Source: Cyanobium sp. M55B138
GTDB taxonomy: Bacteria; Cyanobacteriota; Cyanobacteriia; PCC-6307; Cyanobiaceae
DNA: 16,599 bases
Assembly (NCBI GenBank): GCA_018400215.1
Contig: JAGYNF010000014.1
Span: forward strand, 1-16,599
Direction: 5' to 3'
Shown here piece by piece: positions 6,779-13,127 of this stretch. The notes under the pieces are model-generated. The model saw nothing but the letters and a program-made list of their open reading frames with translations, searched no databases and was not told the DNA's origin. Each line of letters opens with the position of its first letter. Within the stretch, counting starts at the first letter, position 1. Position numbers and translations under genes: made by a program.

Positions 6779-8428
6779 ATGCGCACCCTGCTGATCTATC
6801 CGGAGTTCCCCAAGACCTTCTGGAGTTACGAAAAGATTCTCGACCTGGTGAATCGCAAGGTGCTGTTGCCACCTCTCGGCTTGGTCACCGTGGCAGCCCT
6901 GCTGCCCCAGCAGTGGGAGATGAAGCTGGTCGACCGCAACGTGCGCGAGGTGACCGAAGCGGAGTGGGCCTGGGCCGAACTGGTGGTGATCTCCGGGATG
7001 ATCGTGCAGAAGGCCGACATGGCCGAGCAGATCGCCCGAGCCAGGGGCCGTGGCCTGCCCGTAGCGGTGGGGGGCCCCTTTGCCAGTTCCACCCCTGACG
7101 CCCCGGAATTGGAAGGGGCCGATTTCAAGGTGCTCGATGAGGGGGAGATCACCCTGCCGATGTTCGTGGAGGCACTGGAGCGCGGCGAAACCAGCGGACG
7201 GTTCACCGCAGATGGGGAGAAGCCCGATGTGACCTCCACGCCGGTGCCGCGCTACGACCTGCTCGAGCTCGACGCCTATTCGGAGATGTCGGTGCAGTTC
7301 TCGCGGGGCTGCCCGTTCAACTGCGAGTTCTGCGACATCATCGTGCTCTACGGGCGCAAGCCCCGCACCAAGACGCCCGAGCAACTGATCACCGAGCTCC
7401 AGTGCCTCTACGACCTGGGCTGGCGCCGCTCGGTGTTTCTGGTCGACGACAACTTCATCGGCAACAAGCGCAACGTGAAGCTGTTGATGCCAGCCCTGCG
7501 CGCATGGCAGATCGAGCACGGCTACCCGTTCAGCTTCGCCACCGAGGCCTCCGTGGACCTGGCGGCCGATCAGGAGCTGATGGACCAGATGGCGGACTGC
7601 CGCTTTGAGAGTGTGTTCCTGGGCATCGAAACCCCGGACGCCGCCAGCCTGGAAACGGCCCGCAAGCTGCAGAACACCCGCAGCTCCCTGGAGGAATCGG
7701 TGGAAAAGATCACCGCCAGCGGCCTGCGGGTGATGGCCGGCTTCATCATCGGCTTCGATGGCGAACAGCGCGGTGCTGGCCAGCGCATCGTGGAATTCGT
7801 GAACCGCACCGGCATCCCCCACGCGATGATGGGCATGCTGCAAGCCCTGCCCAAGACAGCGTTGTGGATCCGGCTTGAGCAGGAGGGCCGCCTGATTCAG
7901 GACACGGCCGCAGCCAAGGGGGTGAATCAGACCAACCTGCTCAATTTCGTGCCGACCCGGCCCATTCGTGATATTGCCAATGAGTACATGGAGGCCTTCT
8001 CCGAACTATATGAACCGAATGCCTATATCGACCGAGTCTACAGCTACTTTCTAAAACTGCCGCCCCAGCGCTACAAGCAGATTCTCAAAGAACTGGCCCA
8101 GAAGGCTGAAGCCGAAGGGGGGGGCGCACCCCCCCGATCCAATGGCAAGCGCACGTCCTGGGTGGATCTACGCGCCCTCGCCATCGTGGTGTGGCGTCAA
8201 GGCCTGCGCCGCAACACCCGCTGGCGCTTCTGGCGAGCCCTGATCGGCATGGCCCGGCACAACCCAGCCCGCTTCACGGGCTTCATCTCAATCCTGGCCC
8301 ACAGCGAACACTTCCTCGAATACCGCAAGATCGTGCGCCAGGAAATCGAGGAGCAGATCGCCGCCCTGCCGCCGGATCCCCCCCTGGCCCCCGTGGTCGC
8401 AGCGCCGGTGCTGGTGCCCACCAGCTAG
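6779..8428 (+). CDS. B12-binding-domain radical SAM protein with DUF4070 C-terminus
   Basis: This is a 549-aa enzyme with an N-terminal cobalamin-binding-type Rossmann region (about 1-140, with V-A-V-G-G-P-F at 95-101 and L-D-E-G-E at 119-123). A radical SAM domain follows with C178-P-F-N-C182-E-F-C185. A C-terminal DUF4070-type region begins around Y-S-Y-F-L-K-L and ends in basic helices. The same architecture occurs in the hopanoid C-2 methylase HpnP and other B12-dependent radical methylases, but the substrate cannot be read here, and no hopanoid gene is in the window. ATG 6779 is chosen because the product then begins M-R-T-L-L-I-Y-P, as relatives do; an upstream in-frame start at 6716 would add 21 unrelated residues. 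No Shine-Dalgarno is visible. It ends 3 bp before the convergent DUF4346 stop. Confidence 0.88.
   Translation: MRTLLIYPEFPKTFWSYEKILDLVNRKVLLPPLGLVTVAALLPQQWEMKLVDRNVREVTEAEWAWAELVVISGMIVQKADMAEQIARARGRGLPVAVGGPFASSTPDAPELEGADFKVLDEGEITLPMFVEALERGETSGRFTADGEKPDVTSTPVPRYDLLELDAYSEMSVQFSRGCPFNCEFCDIIVLYGRKPRTKTPEQLITELQCLYDLGWRRSVFLVDDNFIGNKRNVKLLMPALRAWQIEHGYPFSFATEASVDLAADQELMDQMADCRFESVFLGIETPDAASLETARKLQNTRSSLEESVEKITASGLRVMAGFIIGFDGEQRGAGQRIVEFVNRTGIPHAMMGMLQALPKTALWIRLEQEGRLIQDTAAAKGVNQTNLLNFVPTRPIRDIANEYMEAFSELYEPNAYIDRVYSYFLKLPPQRYKQILKELAQKAEAEGGGAPPRSNGKRTSWVDLRALAIVVWRQGLRRNTRWRFWRALIGMARHNPARFTGFISILAHSEHFLEYRKIVRQEIEEQIAALPPDPPLAPVVAAPVLVPTS
8117..8135 (+). repeat. G8-CGCA-C7 homopolymer hairpin inside the radical SAM gene
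   Basis: Eight G (8117-8124), CGCA, then seven C (8129-8135) form a 7-bp stem with a 4-nt loop. It lies in a low-complexity linker coding E-G-G-G-A-P-P-R between conserved parts of the DUF4070 region. Runs of this length invite slippage in replication, transcription or sequencing. The frame is intact on both sides as given. Confidence 0.85.
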
Positions 8429-8431
8429 CGG

Positions 8432-8839
8432 CTAGTCCTGCACGTAGTCGACATCAGCTTCGAGGGCCGCCTCGGCCTTCTGCAGTTCACGTCCCAGGTA
8501 GAGGGCGTGGTCCAGCCGGCTGAGCGGATGGACACCTTCCCCCTCGCTCAGGGCCATGCCGAGTTCCTTGGCACTGCGGCCCCGATACACCGCCAGGGGC
8601 GTGCGCGGGCCGGCACCGCGGCAACTGAGCACCTCGCCGGTGTCTGGATCGGTGGCCAGCCCCCGCCCATCAATGGCATTGCCGTAGTGCTCGGCCAACA
8701 ACTCGCCCCGTTCCCGGTCGAGTTTGATCAGGAAGTAGCCCTCTGGATCCAGGGCAATGAAACGCTGGGAGAGCTGGTTGTCGAGCTCACGGCGTTGGCT
8801 GGGATCCAGAGGTTGGCTGGGATCGAGGGGCTGGGGCAT
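8432..8839 (-). CDS. DUF4346 domain protein
   Basis: This 135-aa soluble protein resembles the cyanobacterial DUF4346 family, function unknown. The recognisable core is Y-F-L-I-K-L-D-R-E (residues 33-41), then H-Y-G-N-A-I-D-G-R-G, T-P-L-A-V-Y-R-G-R-S-A-K-E-L-G and a C-terminal H-P-L-S-R-L-D-H-A-L-Y-L-G-R-E-L-Q-K-A-E ending V-D-Y-V-Q-D. ATG 8839 is the start; upstream sequence in this frame is the acyltransferase read out of frame. Residues 3-14 are a duplicated Q-P-L-D-P-S. The first 53 bp overlap the end of the acyltransferase gene on the same strand, so translation is probably coupled. There is no signal peptide or membrane helix. Confidence 0.82.
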   Translation of the reverse strand: MPQPLDPSQPLDPSQRRELDNQLSQRFIALDPEGYFLIKLDRERGELLAEHYGNAIDGRGLATDPDTGEVLSCRGAGPRTPLAVYRGRSAKELGMALSEGEGVHPLSRLDHALYLGRELQKAEAALEADVDYVQD

Positions 8840-10006
8840 GGGGAGGATCGTAGGCAGCGGTGAACGGCAGCTCGGCATTGATCGCCTCGATCTCCCGCAC
8901 CATCTCGCCATTGGCACCCGGCAGCCAGTCGCGCAGGATGGCGTCAAAGCGGGGATCACTCCAGCGGTGCAAGCTCACCCGGGGCTGGGCCACAAAGCCC
9001 CGACGGCGCTTGTGGCTTCCGCCTGCACCGGGGTCAAAGTGGCGAAGGCCGGCCGCGATCGCCCACTCGATCGGGGCGTAGTAGCAAACCTCAAAGTGCA
9101 GGCAGTCGATCTCCACTTCGCTGCCCCAATAGCGCCCCCAGAGGTGCTCGCCATGGCGGACACACAGCGACATCGCCACCGGCTGGGCGGGGTCCTCCCG
9201 GTGGGCACTGAACAGCACCAGATGGCGGCGCAGCTCGGCGTCGCGGGCCAGGGCGTCAAAGAAGGCCTCACTCAAATACTTGCTGCCCCAAGGCCCCCAG
9301 CGGGAGCAGTGCTGCTCGTAAAACTGGTGCATGCGACCCACCAGACCAGGAGCGATGGCCTCCCCCACCAGGGGCGTGACCCTGAGGCCGGCCGCGGTCA
9401 CGGCCTTGCGTTCCCGCTTGATATTGCGGCGCTGGTTGGCATTGAAGCTGGCCAGGTAATCGCCGAAGTCGAGATGGCCGGGATTGCTCCACTGGCTCTG
9501 CTGATTCACCCAGGCCGCGCAACCGGCTGCCTCAGCCAGGGGCTGCCAGGCCGGATCCACGTAGAGGAAGTTGCAGCTGAGGATGGCGTGCTCGCGGCGA
9601 ACCGGTCGATCAACTCCAGCAACAGGGCTGTGGTGGCGGCGGCATCACTCCGCCGGGGCAATCGGAAGCGGTAGCCCTGCACCGGGCTCACCAGGCTCAA
9701 TGCCCACCAGCTTAGGGTAGTAGCGCAGGCCAGTTGGCCGGCGAGCTGGGCAAAGCTCTGGTCGAACACAAACTCGCCGTAAGCTAGCCATCCTTCAAGG
9801 TGGGGGCGATGGCAATCAGGTCGGCCCCACGCCAGAGCTGAGATGGCAACCCTGCCAGCCCTGGCGGGCACGATGTGCCGCTGGCCTCGGCCCGGTGCAA
9901 TGACGCCAGCGGTAGAACAGCGATCCGCCAGCCGTGGGCAAGCCATCCCAGGCAGACTCTTGAATCTCCGCCAACGACTGGTGCCAACGGGCTTTAGCTC
10001 AGCCAT
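8787..10006 (-). pseudogene. COG3146/FemAB-like GNAT-fold acyltransferase with frameshifted N-terminal third
   Basis: From 9596 down to the stop at 8787 one frame is open and matches the COG3146 (peptidogalycan synthesis/DUF482-like) acyltransferase family. It shows N-Q-R-R-N-I-K-R-E-R-K-A-V, then F-E-V-C-Y-Y-A-P-I-E-W-A-I and F-D-P-G-A-G-G-S-H-K-R-R-R-G-F. The N-terminal part is present but spread over all three frames. Going upstream: ELIDRF and SPVQGYRF (9694-9599), RYYPKLVGIEP (9725-9693), YGEFVFDQSFAQLAGQL (9781-9728), LWRGADLIAIAPT (to about 9800), GWQGCHL (about 9857), and RWHQSLAEIQESAWDGL (from 9989), with a likely ATG at 10006. At least six frame changes fall within about 410 bp. 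A shorter product could start at GTG 9560 (257 aa). Either a decayed gene or a patch of sequence error. Confidence 0.75.
8798..8833 (-). repeat. Tandem 18-bp repeat in the dual-coding overlap
   Basis: Two 18-bp copies (8833-8816 and 8815-8798), 15/18 identical, lie where the acyltransferase end and the DUF4346 start overlap. In one frame they code Q-P-L-D-P-S twice; in the other they code the acyltransferase tail around R-S-Q-P-T-S-G-S-Q-P-T-P. Confidence 0.8.
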
Positions 10007-10079
10007 GGCAGCCAAGTGTAGAGACAGCAAAAGCCTTACAGCAGGCCCCCCTCGTGACCTCCCCCCCACCTCCCACACC

Positions 10080-10511
10080 ATGACAGCGGCGCGCCCACTG
10101 GCGTGGCCGGCGGCCTGTGGCTGGTATGTGCCAAAGACCTCCCGGCATATACCAGTGGGCCGGGCCGGACTTTGGCGACCGCTCCTGGAGCTGATGCGTC
10201 CCCAACTGGAAGACCGGCTCACCCAGGCCTGTGTGGAGGCCGTGGCGGGCGACCAACCGGCCCTGACCTCCCAACTCAAGCGCCCCTGCCAGCAGCTGGC
10301 CGCCCCCACCAGTCGCTGCCTGGTGCGGGAAACCGATGCCAGCGGCAAGGGCCTGGCCCTGCTGGGCGAACTGCTGCAGCGGGAGCTGGGCCCCCAGGGG
10401 GAACGGATCGTGAAGCGCTGCATTGCCAGGCAGCTGGGCCTACCCGCCAACAGCCTGGAGAGCTTGTCGCTGCGGCAACTGGCTCAGCGCTTCGGTGGCT
10501 CGCGGCGGTAG
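10080..10511 (+). CDS. Unrecognised conserved-looking 143-aa protein
   Basis: I do not recognise this family. The product is soluble, with no signal or membrane helix. After a proline- and tryptophan-containing N-terminus (G-W-Y-V-P-K-T-S-R-H-I-P-V-G-R) it looks mainly helical. It includes L-E-L-M-R-P-Q-L-E-D-R-L (34-45), V-R-E-T-D-A-S-G-K-G-L-A-L-L-G-E-L-L (82-99) and a C-terminal I-V-K-R-C-I-A-R-Q-L-G-L-P-A-N-S-L. Regular charge and hydrophobic spacing argue for real coding. ATG 10080 has no Shine-Dalgarno; the upstream stretch is C-rich and even contains CACCTCC. GTG 10155 or ATG 10194 are alternatives. The 3' end overlaps the convergent reductase by 28 bp. Strong inverted repeats lie in its first 27 codons. 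Confidence 0.68.
   Translation: MTAARPLAWPAACGWYVPKTSRHIPVGRAGLWRPLLELMRPQLEDRLTQACVEAVAGDQPALTSQLKRPCQQLAAPTSRCLVRETDASGKGLALLGELLQRELGPQGERIVKRCIARQLGLPANSLESLSLRQLAQRFGGSRR
10093..10160 (+). repeat. Competing inverted repeats at the start of the 143-aa gene
   Basis: GCCCACTGG (10093-10101) is a perfect complement of CCAGTGGGC (10152-10160). A second pair, CTGGTATGTGCC (10121-10132) and GGCATATACCAG (10144-10155), makes a 12-bp stem with one G-U and an 11-nt loop. The pairs share bases 10152-10155, so both cannot form fully at once. Confidence 0.7.
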
Positions 10512-11167
10512 CGCAGCAGCAACTCGTCGCCCACCAGGCGCCGCTGCTCGACCAACTGCCAACGGCCTGGATCGAGGGCCACCGTGGGGAGGCACCAGGT
10601 GTGGGTGCCGCCCAGCAGCGTGGGGCACAGCGTGAGCTGGAGCTCATCCACCAGCTCGGCCGCCAGCAACTGGCTGGCCAGATCGGCACCACCCAGCAGC
10701 AGCAGGCGTGATAGGCCCTCGTCAGCCAGCTGGCGCCGCAGCCCCCGCCAACCGCCAAAGGCCAGCAGGCGGTCAAAGCCAACCGCAGCGGAGATGGCAG
10801 CGGAGGCGGCAGCAGAGGTGGCGGCCTCCCGCGGCGCCAACCACCAGCGCTGCAGGGGTTGGCGCCAGAAGGGAAGCTGTGGCGGCAACTGACCGCTGCG
10901 ACTCAGCACAAGGGCATGGGGCTGGTCGCCGCGGCCCTGGGCGCGTCGCTGGGCGAGCAGATCTGGGGCATGGATCAAACAGGTGCTGCCGTGGCGCCGC
11001 AGGGTTTCCGCCCCCAACAGCACCCCGTCAGCCCAGGCAAGCGCCTCTTCCAGCACGCGGCGATCGCCCACCCCCCCCAGCTGGGCGGCGCCACCCTGCG
11101 GGGGCGCCAGCCGGCCATCAAGGCTCACCGCCAGCACCAGACGCAGCCAGCTGGTCTCAGCCAGCAA
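10484..11167 (-). CDS. RibD C-terminal-type (DHFR-like) pyrimidine/pterin reductase
   Basis: This is a 227-aa stand-alone RibD_C domain, an NADPH-dependent reductase fold used in riboflavin synthesis and related to dihydrofolate reductase. Signature parts are L-V-L-A-V-S-L-D-G-R-L-A (10-21), A-D-G-V-L-L-G-A-E-T-L-R-R-H-G (46-60), L-L-L-L-G-G-A-D-L (155-163) and L-V-D-E-L-Q-L-T-L-C-P-T-L-L-G-G (172-187). There is no deaminase domain, so it is not a complete RibD. An alanine-rich stretch (115-129) sits in a loop region. The likely start is TTG 11167, overlapping the end of the PTPS-like gene by 11 bp, which points to coupled translation and a pterin link. It could instead be the riboflavin reductase if the deaminase is encoded elsewhere. 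The last 28 bp overlap the convergent 143-aa gene. Confidence 0.85.
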   Translation of the reverse strand: MLAETSWLRLVLAVSLDGRLAPPQGGAAQLGGVGDRRVLEEALAWADGVLLGAETLRRHGSTCLIHAPDLLAQRRAQGRGDQPHALVLSRSGQLPPQLPFWRQPLQRWWLAPREAATSAAASAAISAAVGFDRLLAFGGWRGLRRQLADEGLSRLLLLGGADLASQLLAAELVDELQLTLCPTLLGGTHTWCLPTVALDPGRWQLVEQRRLVGDELLLRYRREPPKR

Positions 11168-12167
11168 CCAGGGCCTCGAGGGCAGCGGGGACCATCTCCA
11201 GCTGGGGCTGCTCCGCAAACACCTCGGCGGCGTTGTTGGGGCTCTCCTGCAGCCGCACCTTGTGCAGGCGCGCACCGGTGGCGGCGACCGGGGCCGCCAG
11301 CAGATCGGCGATGTGGAGGGCGATGTTCTCGGCGGTGGGCACCGTGGCGGCGAAGTGCTCCACGTCCTTGTTGAGGAAGGTGTGGTCAAAGGGCTCGACC
11401 ACGAGGTCCTCCACCAGCTGCTGCAGGGCCGCCAGATCGCACACCATGCCGGTGCGGGGTTCGATCGGCCCGCGCACGGTCACATCCAACAGGTAGTTGT
11501 GGCCATGGCCGTGGGGGCGGGCGCACTTGCCGTAGATCGCCTCGTTCTCCCCCTGGCTGAGCTCGGGTCGGGCCAGTCGGTGGGCGGCGGCGAAGTGGGT
11601 GCGGATCGAGAGGAAGGCTTCCATGGGGGCGGCGAGGCTGGTGGGCGAAGCGGAGCTGGCAGAACGGGTGGTGGGAGCTGGCAGGAGATCCACCCAGAGA
11701 TCGTCGCGCTCGTAGAGGCGCAAGCCCACCAGCGGCAGCAGCGGAACCAGGCGGGTCCAGATCGCCCGGCAGAGGGCCTCCGTGGTGGGCAGCATGCCCT
11801 CGGGCCGGCTGAGATCAAACTCCGGCCAGGTGTCGTTGAGGCTGCGGAAATCGAGCTGGGCGGTGATCTCGGCCCGGATGGCGTGCTTCACCTCGGAGAG
11901 GTTGAGCACCATGCCGTCGGCATCGAGGGGGCCCCCCATGGCCACGATCAACTCGTAGTTGTGACCGTGACCTGGAGCCAAGCTGCAGGCGCCGAAGCGG
12001 CTGTTGTTGTCGGCTGCACTCAGCTCGGGCAGCCAATAGCGATGGCTGGCGCTGAAGCGGGCCCGGCGGGTGATCACACAGGGGCGCCCAGCACCGTGGG
12101 CCCGGCGGCCGGAATCTGGGGCCCACACCTGTCCTGGAGAAGGGCGGGAAGTGGCGCTGGCCGTCAT
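11157..12167 (-). CDS. Two-domain 6-carboxy/6-pyruvoyl-tetrahydropterin synthase (QueD/PTPS-like)
   Basis: This is a 336-aa protein with two PTPS domains in tandem; such enzymes convert dihydroneopterin triphosphate to tetrahydropterins for queuosine or pterin cofactors. Domain 1 (about 32-160) has H42, then C61-x5-H67-G-H69-N-Y, and E153. Domain 2 (about 184-320) has H196, then C215-x5-H221-G-H223-N-Y, the D261-H262 pair and E308. In domain 1 the position matching H262 is F107 (L-D-F-R-S-L-N against F-D-H-T-F-L-N), so its catalytic centre looks incomplete. A serine- and alanine-rich linker (165-180) joins them. The start is ATG 12167 or ATG 12191; neither has a good Shine-Dalgarno. It is divergent from aroK (60 bp) and coupled downstream to the RibD_C reductase. 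Confidence 0.88.
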   Translation of the reverse strand: MTASATSRPSPGQVWAPDSGRRAHGAGRPCVITRRARFSASHRYWLPELSAADNNSRFGACSLAPGHGHNYELIVAMGGPLDADGMVLNLSEVKHAIRAEITAQLDFRSLNDTWPEFDLSRPEGMLPTTEALCRAIWTRLVPLLPLVGLRLYERDDLWVDLLPAPTTRSASSASPTSLAAPMEAFLSIRTHFAAAHRLARPELSQGENEAIYGKCARPHGHGHNYLLDVTVRGPIEPRTGMVCDLAALQQLVEDLVVEPFDHTFLNKDVEHFAATVPTAENIALHIADLLAAPVAATGARLHKVRLQESPNNAAEVFAEQPQLEMVPAALEALVAG

Positions 12168-12227
12168 CGCCCGTATCCGGAGGTCTTTCATCTTAGAAAC
12201 GGGATCCGTTCCCCCGCCGGAGCCGCC

Positions 12228-12854
12228 ATGGCCATACCCACCCACCAGGAGCTGGCCGCTCGCCTCAAGGGAATCAACCTCTACCTGGTGGGCATGATGG
12301 GGGCCGGCAAGAGTGCGGTGGGCCGCCCCCTGGCCGAGGCGCTGGGCTACCGCTTCGTCGATGCCGACACGGTGCTGGAGGCGGCGGCGGGTTGCTCAAT
12401 CGCCGAGCTGTTCGCCCGGGATGGGGAGTCGGGCTTCCGCCAGCTGGAAACCGCCGTGCTGGGGCAGATCAGCGGCTGGCACTCCCTGGTGGTCGCCACC
12501 GGCGGTGGCGCCGTGATCCGATCAGAAAACTGGGGTCACCTGCAGCAGGGCGTGGTTGTCTGGCTCGACGCCCCAGCCCCCCAACTGCTGGCCCGCCTGG
12601 CCGGCGACCCAACCCATCGACCCCTGCTGCAGGCGGAGGATCCGGCAGCCCGGCTCCAGGGCCTGCTGGCCGAACGTCTGCCGCTCTACGCCCAAGCCGA
12701 CCTGCACATTCGCCAGGCGGCTGAACCGCCCCAGCAGGTGGCCGAGCTGGTACTCACGGCCCTGCCTGGGATCCTGCGGGAGCACCCCCAAGCACCACAA
12801 CGGCCTGTGCTGCTGGATCACGGCGACGGCTCGCTCTCCACCAACCTGAATTGA
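12228..12854 (+). CDS. aroK: Shikimate kinase
   Basis: This kinase phosphorylates shikimate at the 3-hydroxyl with ATP in the pathway to chorismate and the aromatic amino acids. The 208 aa show Walker A G-M-M-G-A-G-K-S (22-29), the shikimate-binding D45-A-D47, F-R (R71), G-G-G (92-94), the LID arginine in T-H-R-P-L (R131) and R150 of the adenine-binding region. The C-terminal tail after about residue 185 is longer than in the minimal enzyme and low in conservation. GGAG (12219-12222) lies 5 nt before ATG 12228. The frame is open far upstream, but that region is antisense to the PTPS-like gene and carries no kinase features. Confidence 0.95.
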   Translation: MAIPTHQELAARLKGINLYLVGMMGAGKSAVGRPLAEALGYRFVDADTVLEAAAGCSIAELFARDGESGFRQLETAVLGQISGWHSLVVATGGGAVIRSENWGHLQQGVVVWLDAPAPQLLARLAGDPTHRPLLQAEDPAARLQGLLAERLPLYAQADLHIRQAAEPPQQVAELVLTALPGILREHPQAPQRPVLLDHGDGSLSTNLN

Positions 12855-12860
12855 TGGGCT

Positions 12861-13127
12861 TCAACCGCCGGCTGGGGGCTCGAGGCGCACCGCAAACCAC
12901 TGCACACTGCGGCCCGGCTCCAACTCCAGCTGACAGGCGGTTTCCAGCAGACGCTCGGCCTGGAGCGCAACGCTGCCAAGACCCTGGAGATCCTCGGGCG
13001 GCGCGGCCATGGCCTCGAGCTGCCGCTGCAGCCAGATGAGGGTTTCGGCCGCCGTGAGAATCGATTCGCCACCGCCGGGCTCCAGCACCACGTAATGATC
13101 CAGTTCCCGCAGCAGGGGATCAGACAT
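12861..13127 (-). CDS. Unrecognised 88-aa protein
   Basis: This is a small acidic soluble protein I cannot assign. It begins M-S-D-P-L-L-R-E-L-D-H-Y-V-V-L-E-P and has a long amphipathic helix at about 21-40. It then reads L-G-S-V-A-L-Q-A-E-R-L-L-E-T-A and ends in a short strand-like V-Q-W-F-A-V-R-L-E. It runs opposite to aroK (6-bp gap between stops). Its ATG (13127) shares the CATG at 13125-13128 with the divergent DUF6816-like gene. TTG 13133 would add only two residues. No clear Shine-Dalgarno is visible, so initiation may be leaderless or weak. Confidence 0.7.
   Translation of the reverse strand: MSDPLLRELDHYVVLEPGGGESILTAAETLIWLQRQLEAMAAPPEDLQGLGSVALQAERLLETACQLELEPGRSVQWFAVRLEPPAGG
13114..13119 (+). 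promoter_or_regulatory. Shine-Dalgarno of the DUF6816-like gene
   Basis: AGGGGA lies 6 nt ahead of ATG 13126, inside the coding region of the divergent 88-aa gene. It supports this start despite the overlap of the two genes. Confidence 0.55.

Noticed and set aside
6755..7843. 362-codon minus-strand frame opposite the radical SAM gene
   Set aside because: Same mirror-frame composition; the plus strand carries an unmistakable radical SAM domain.
12168..12227. Short inverted repeat AACGG-GAT-CCGTT between the PTPS gene and aroK
   Set aside because: Five-bp arms are too short to separate from chance in GC-rich DNA.
10983..12854. Open frame of 623 codons ending in shikimate kinase
   Set aside because: Only the part from ATG 12228 has kinase motifs. 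The rest lies antisense to the PTPS-like gene and is the low-stop mirror frame expected in GC-rich DNA.
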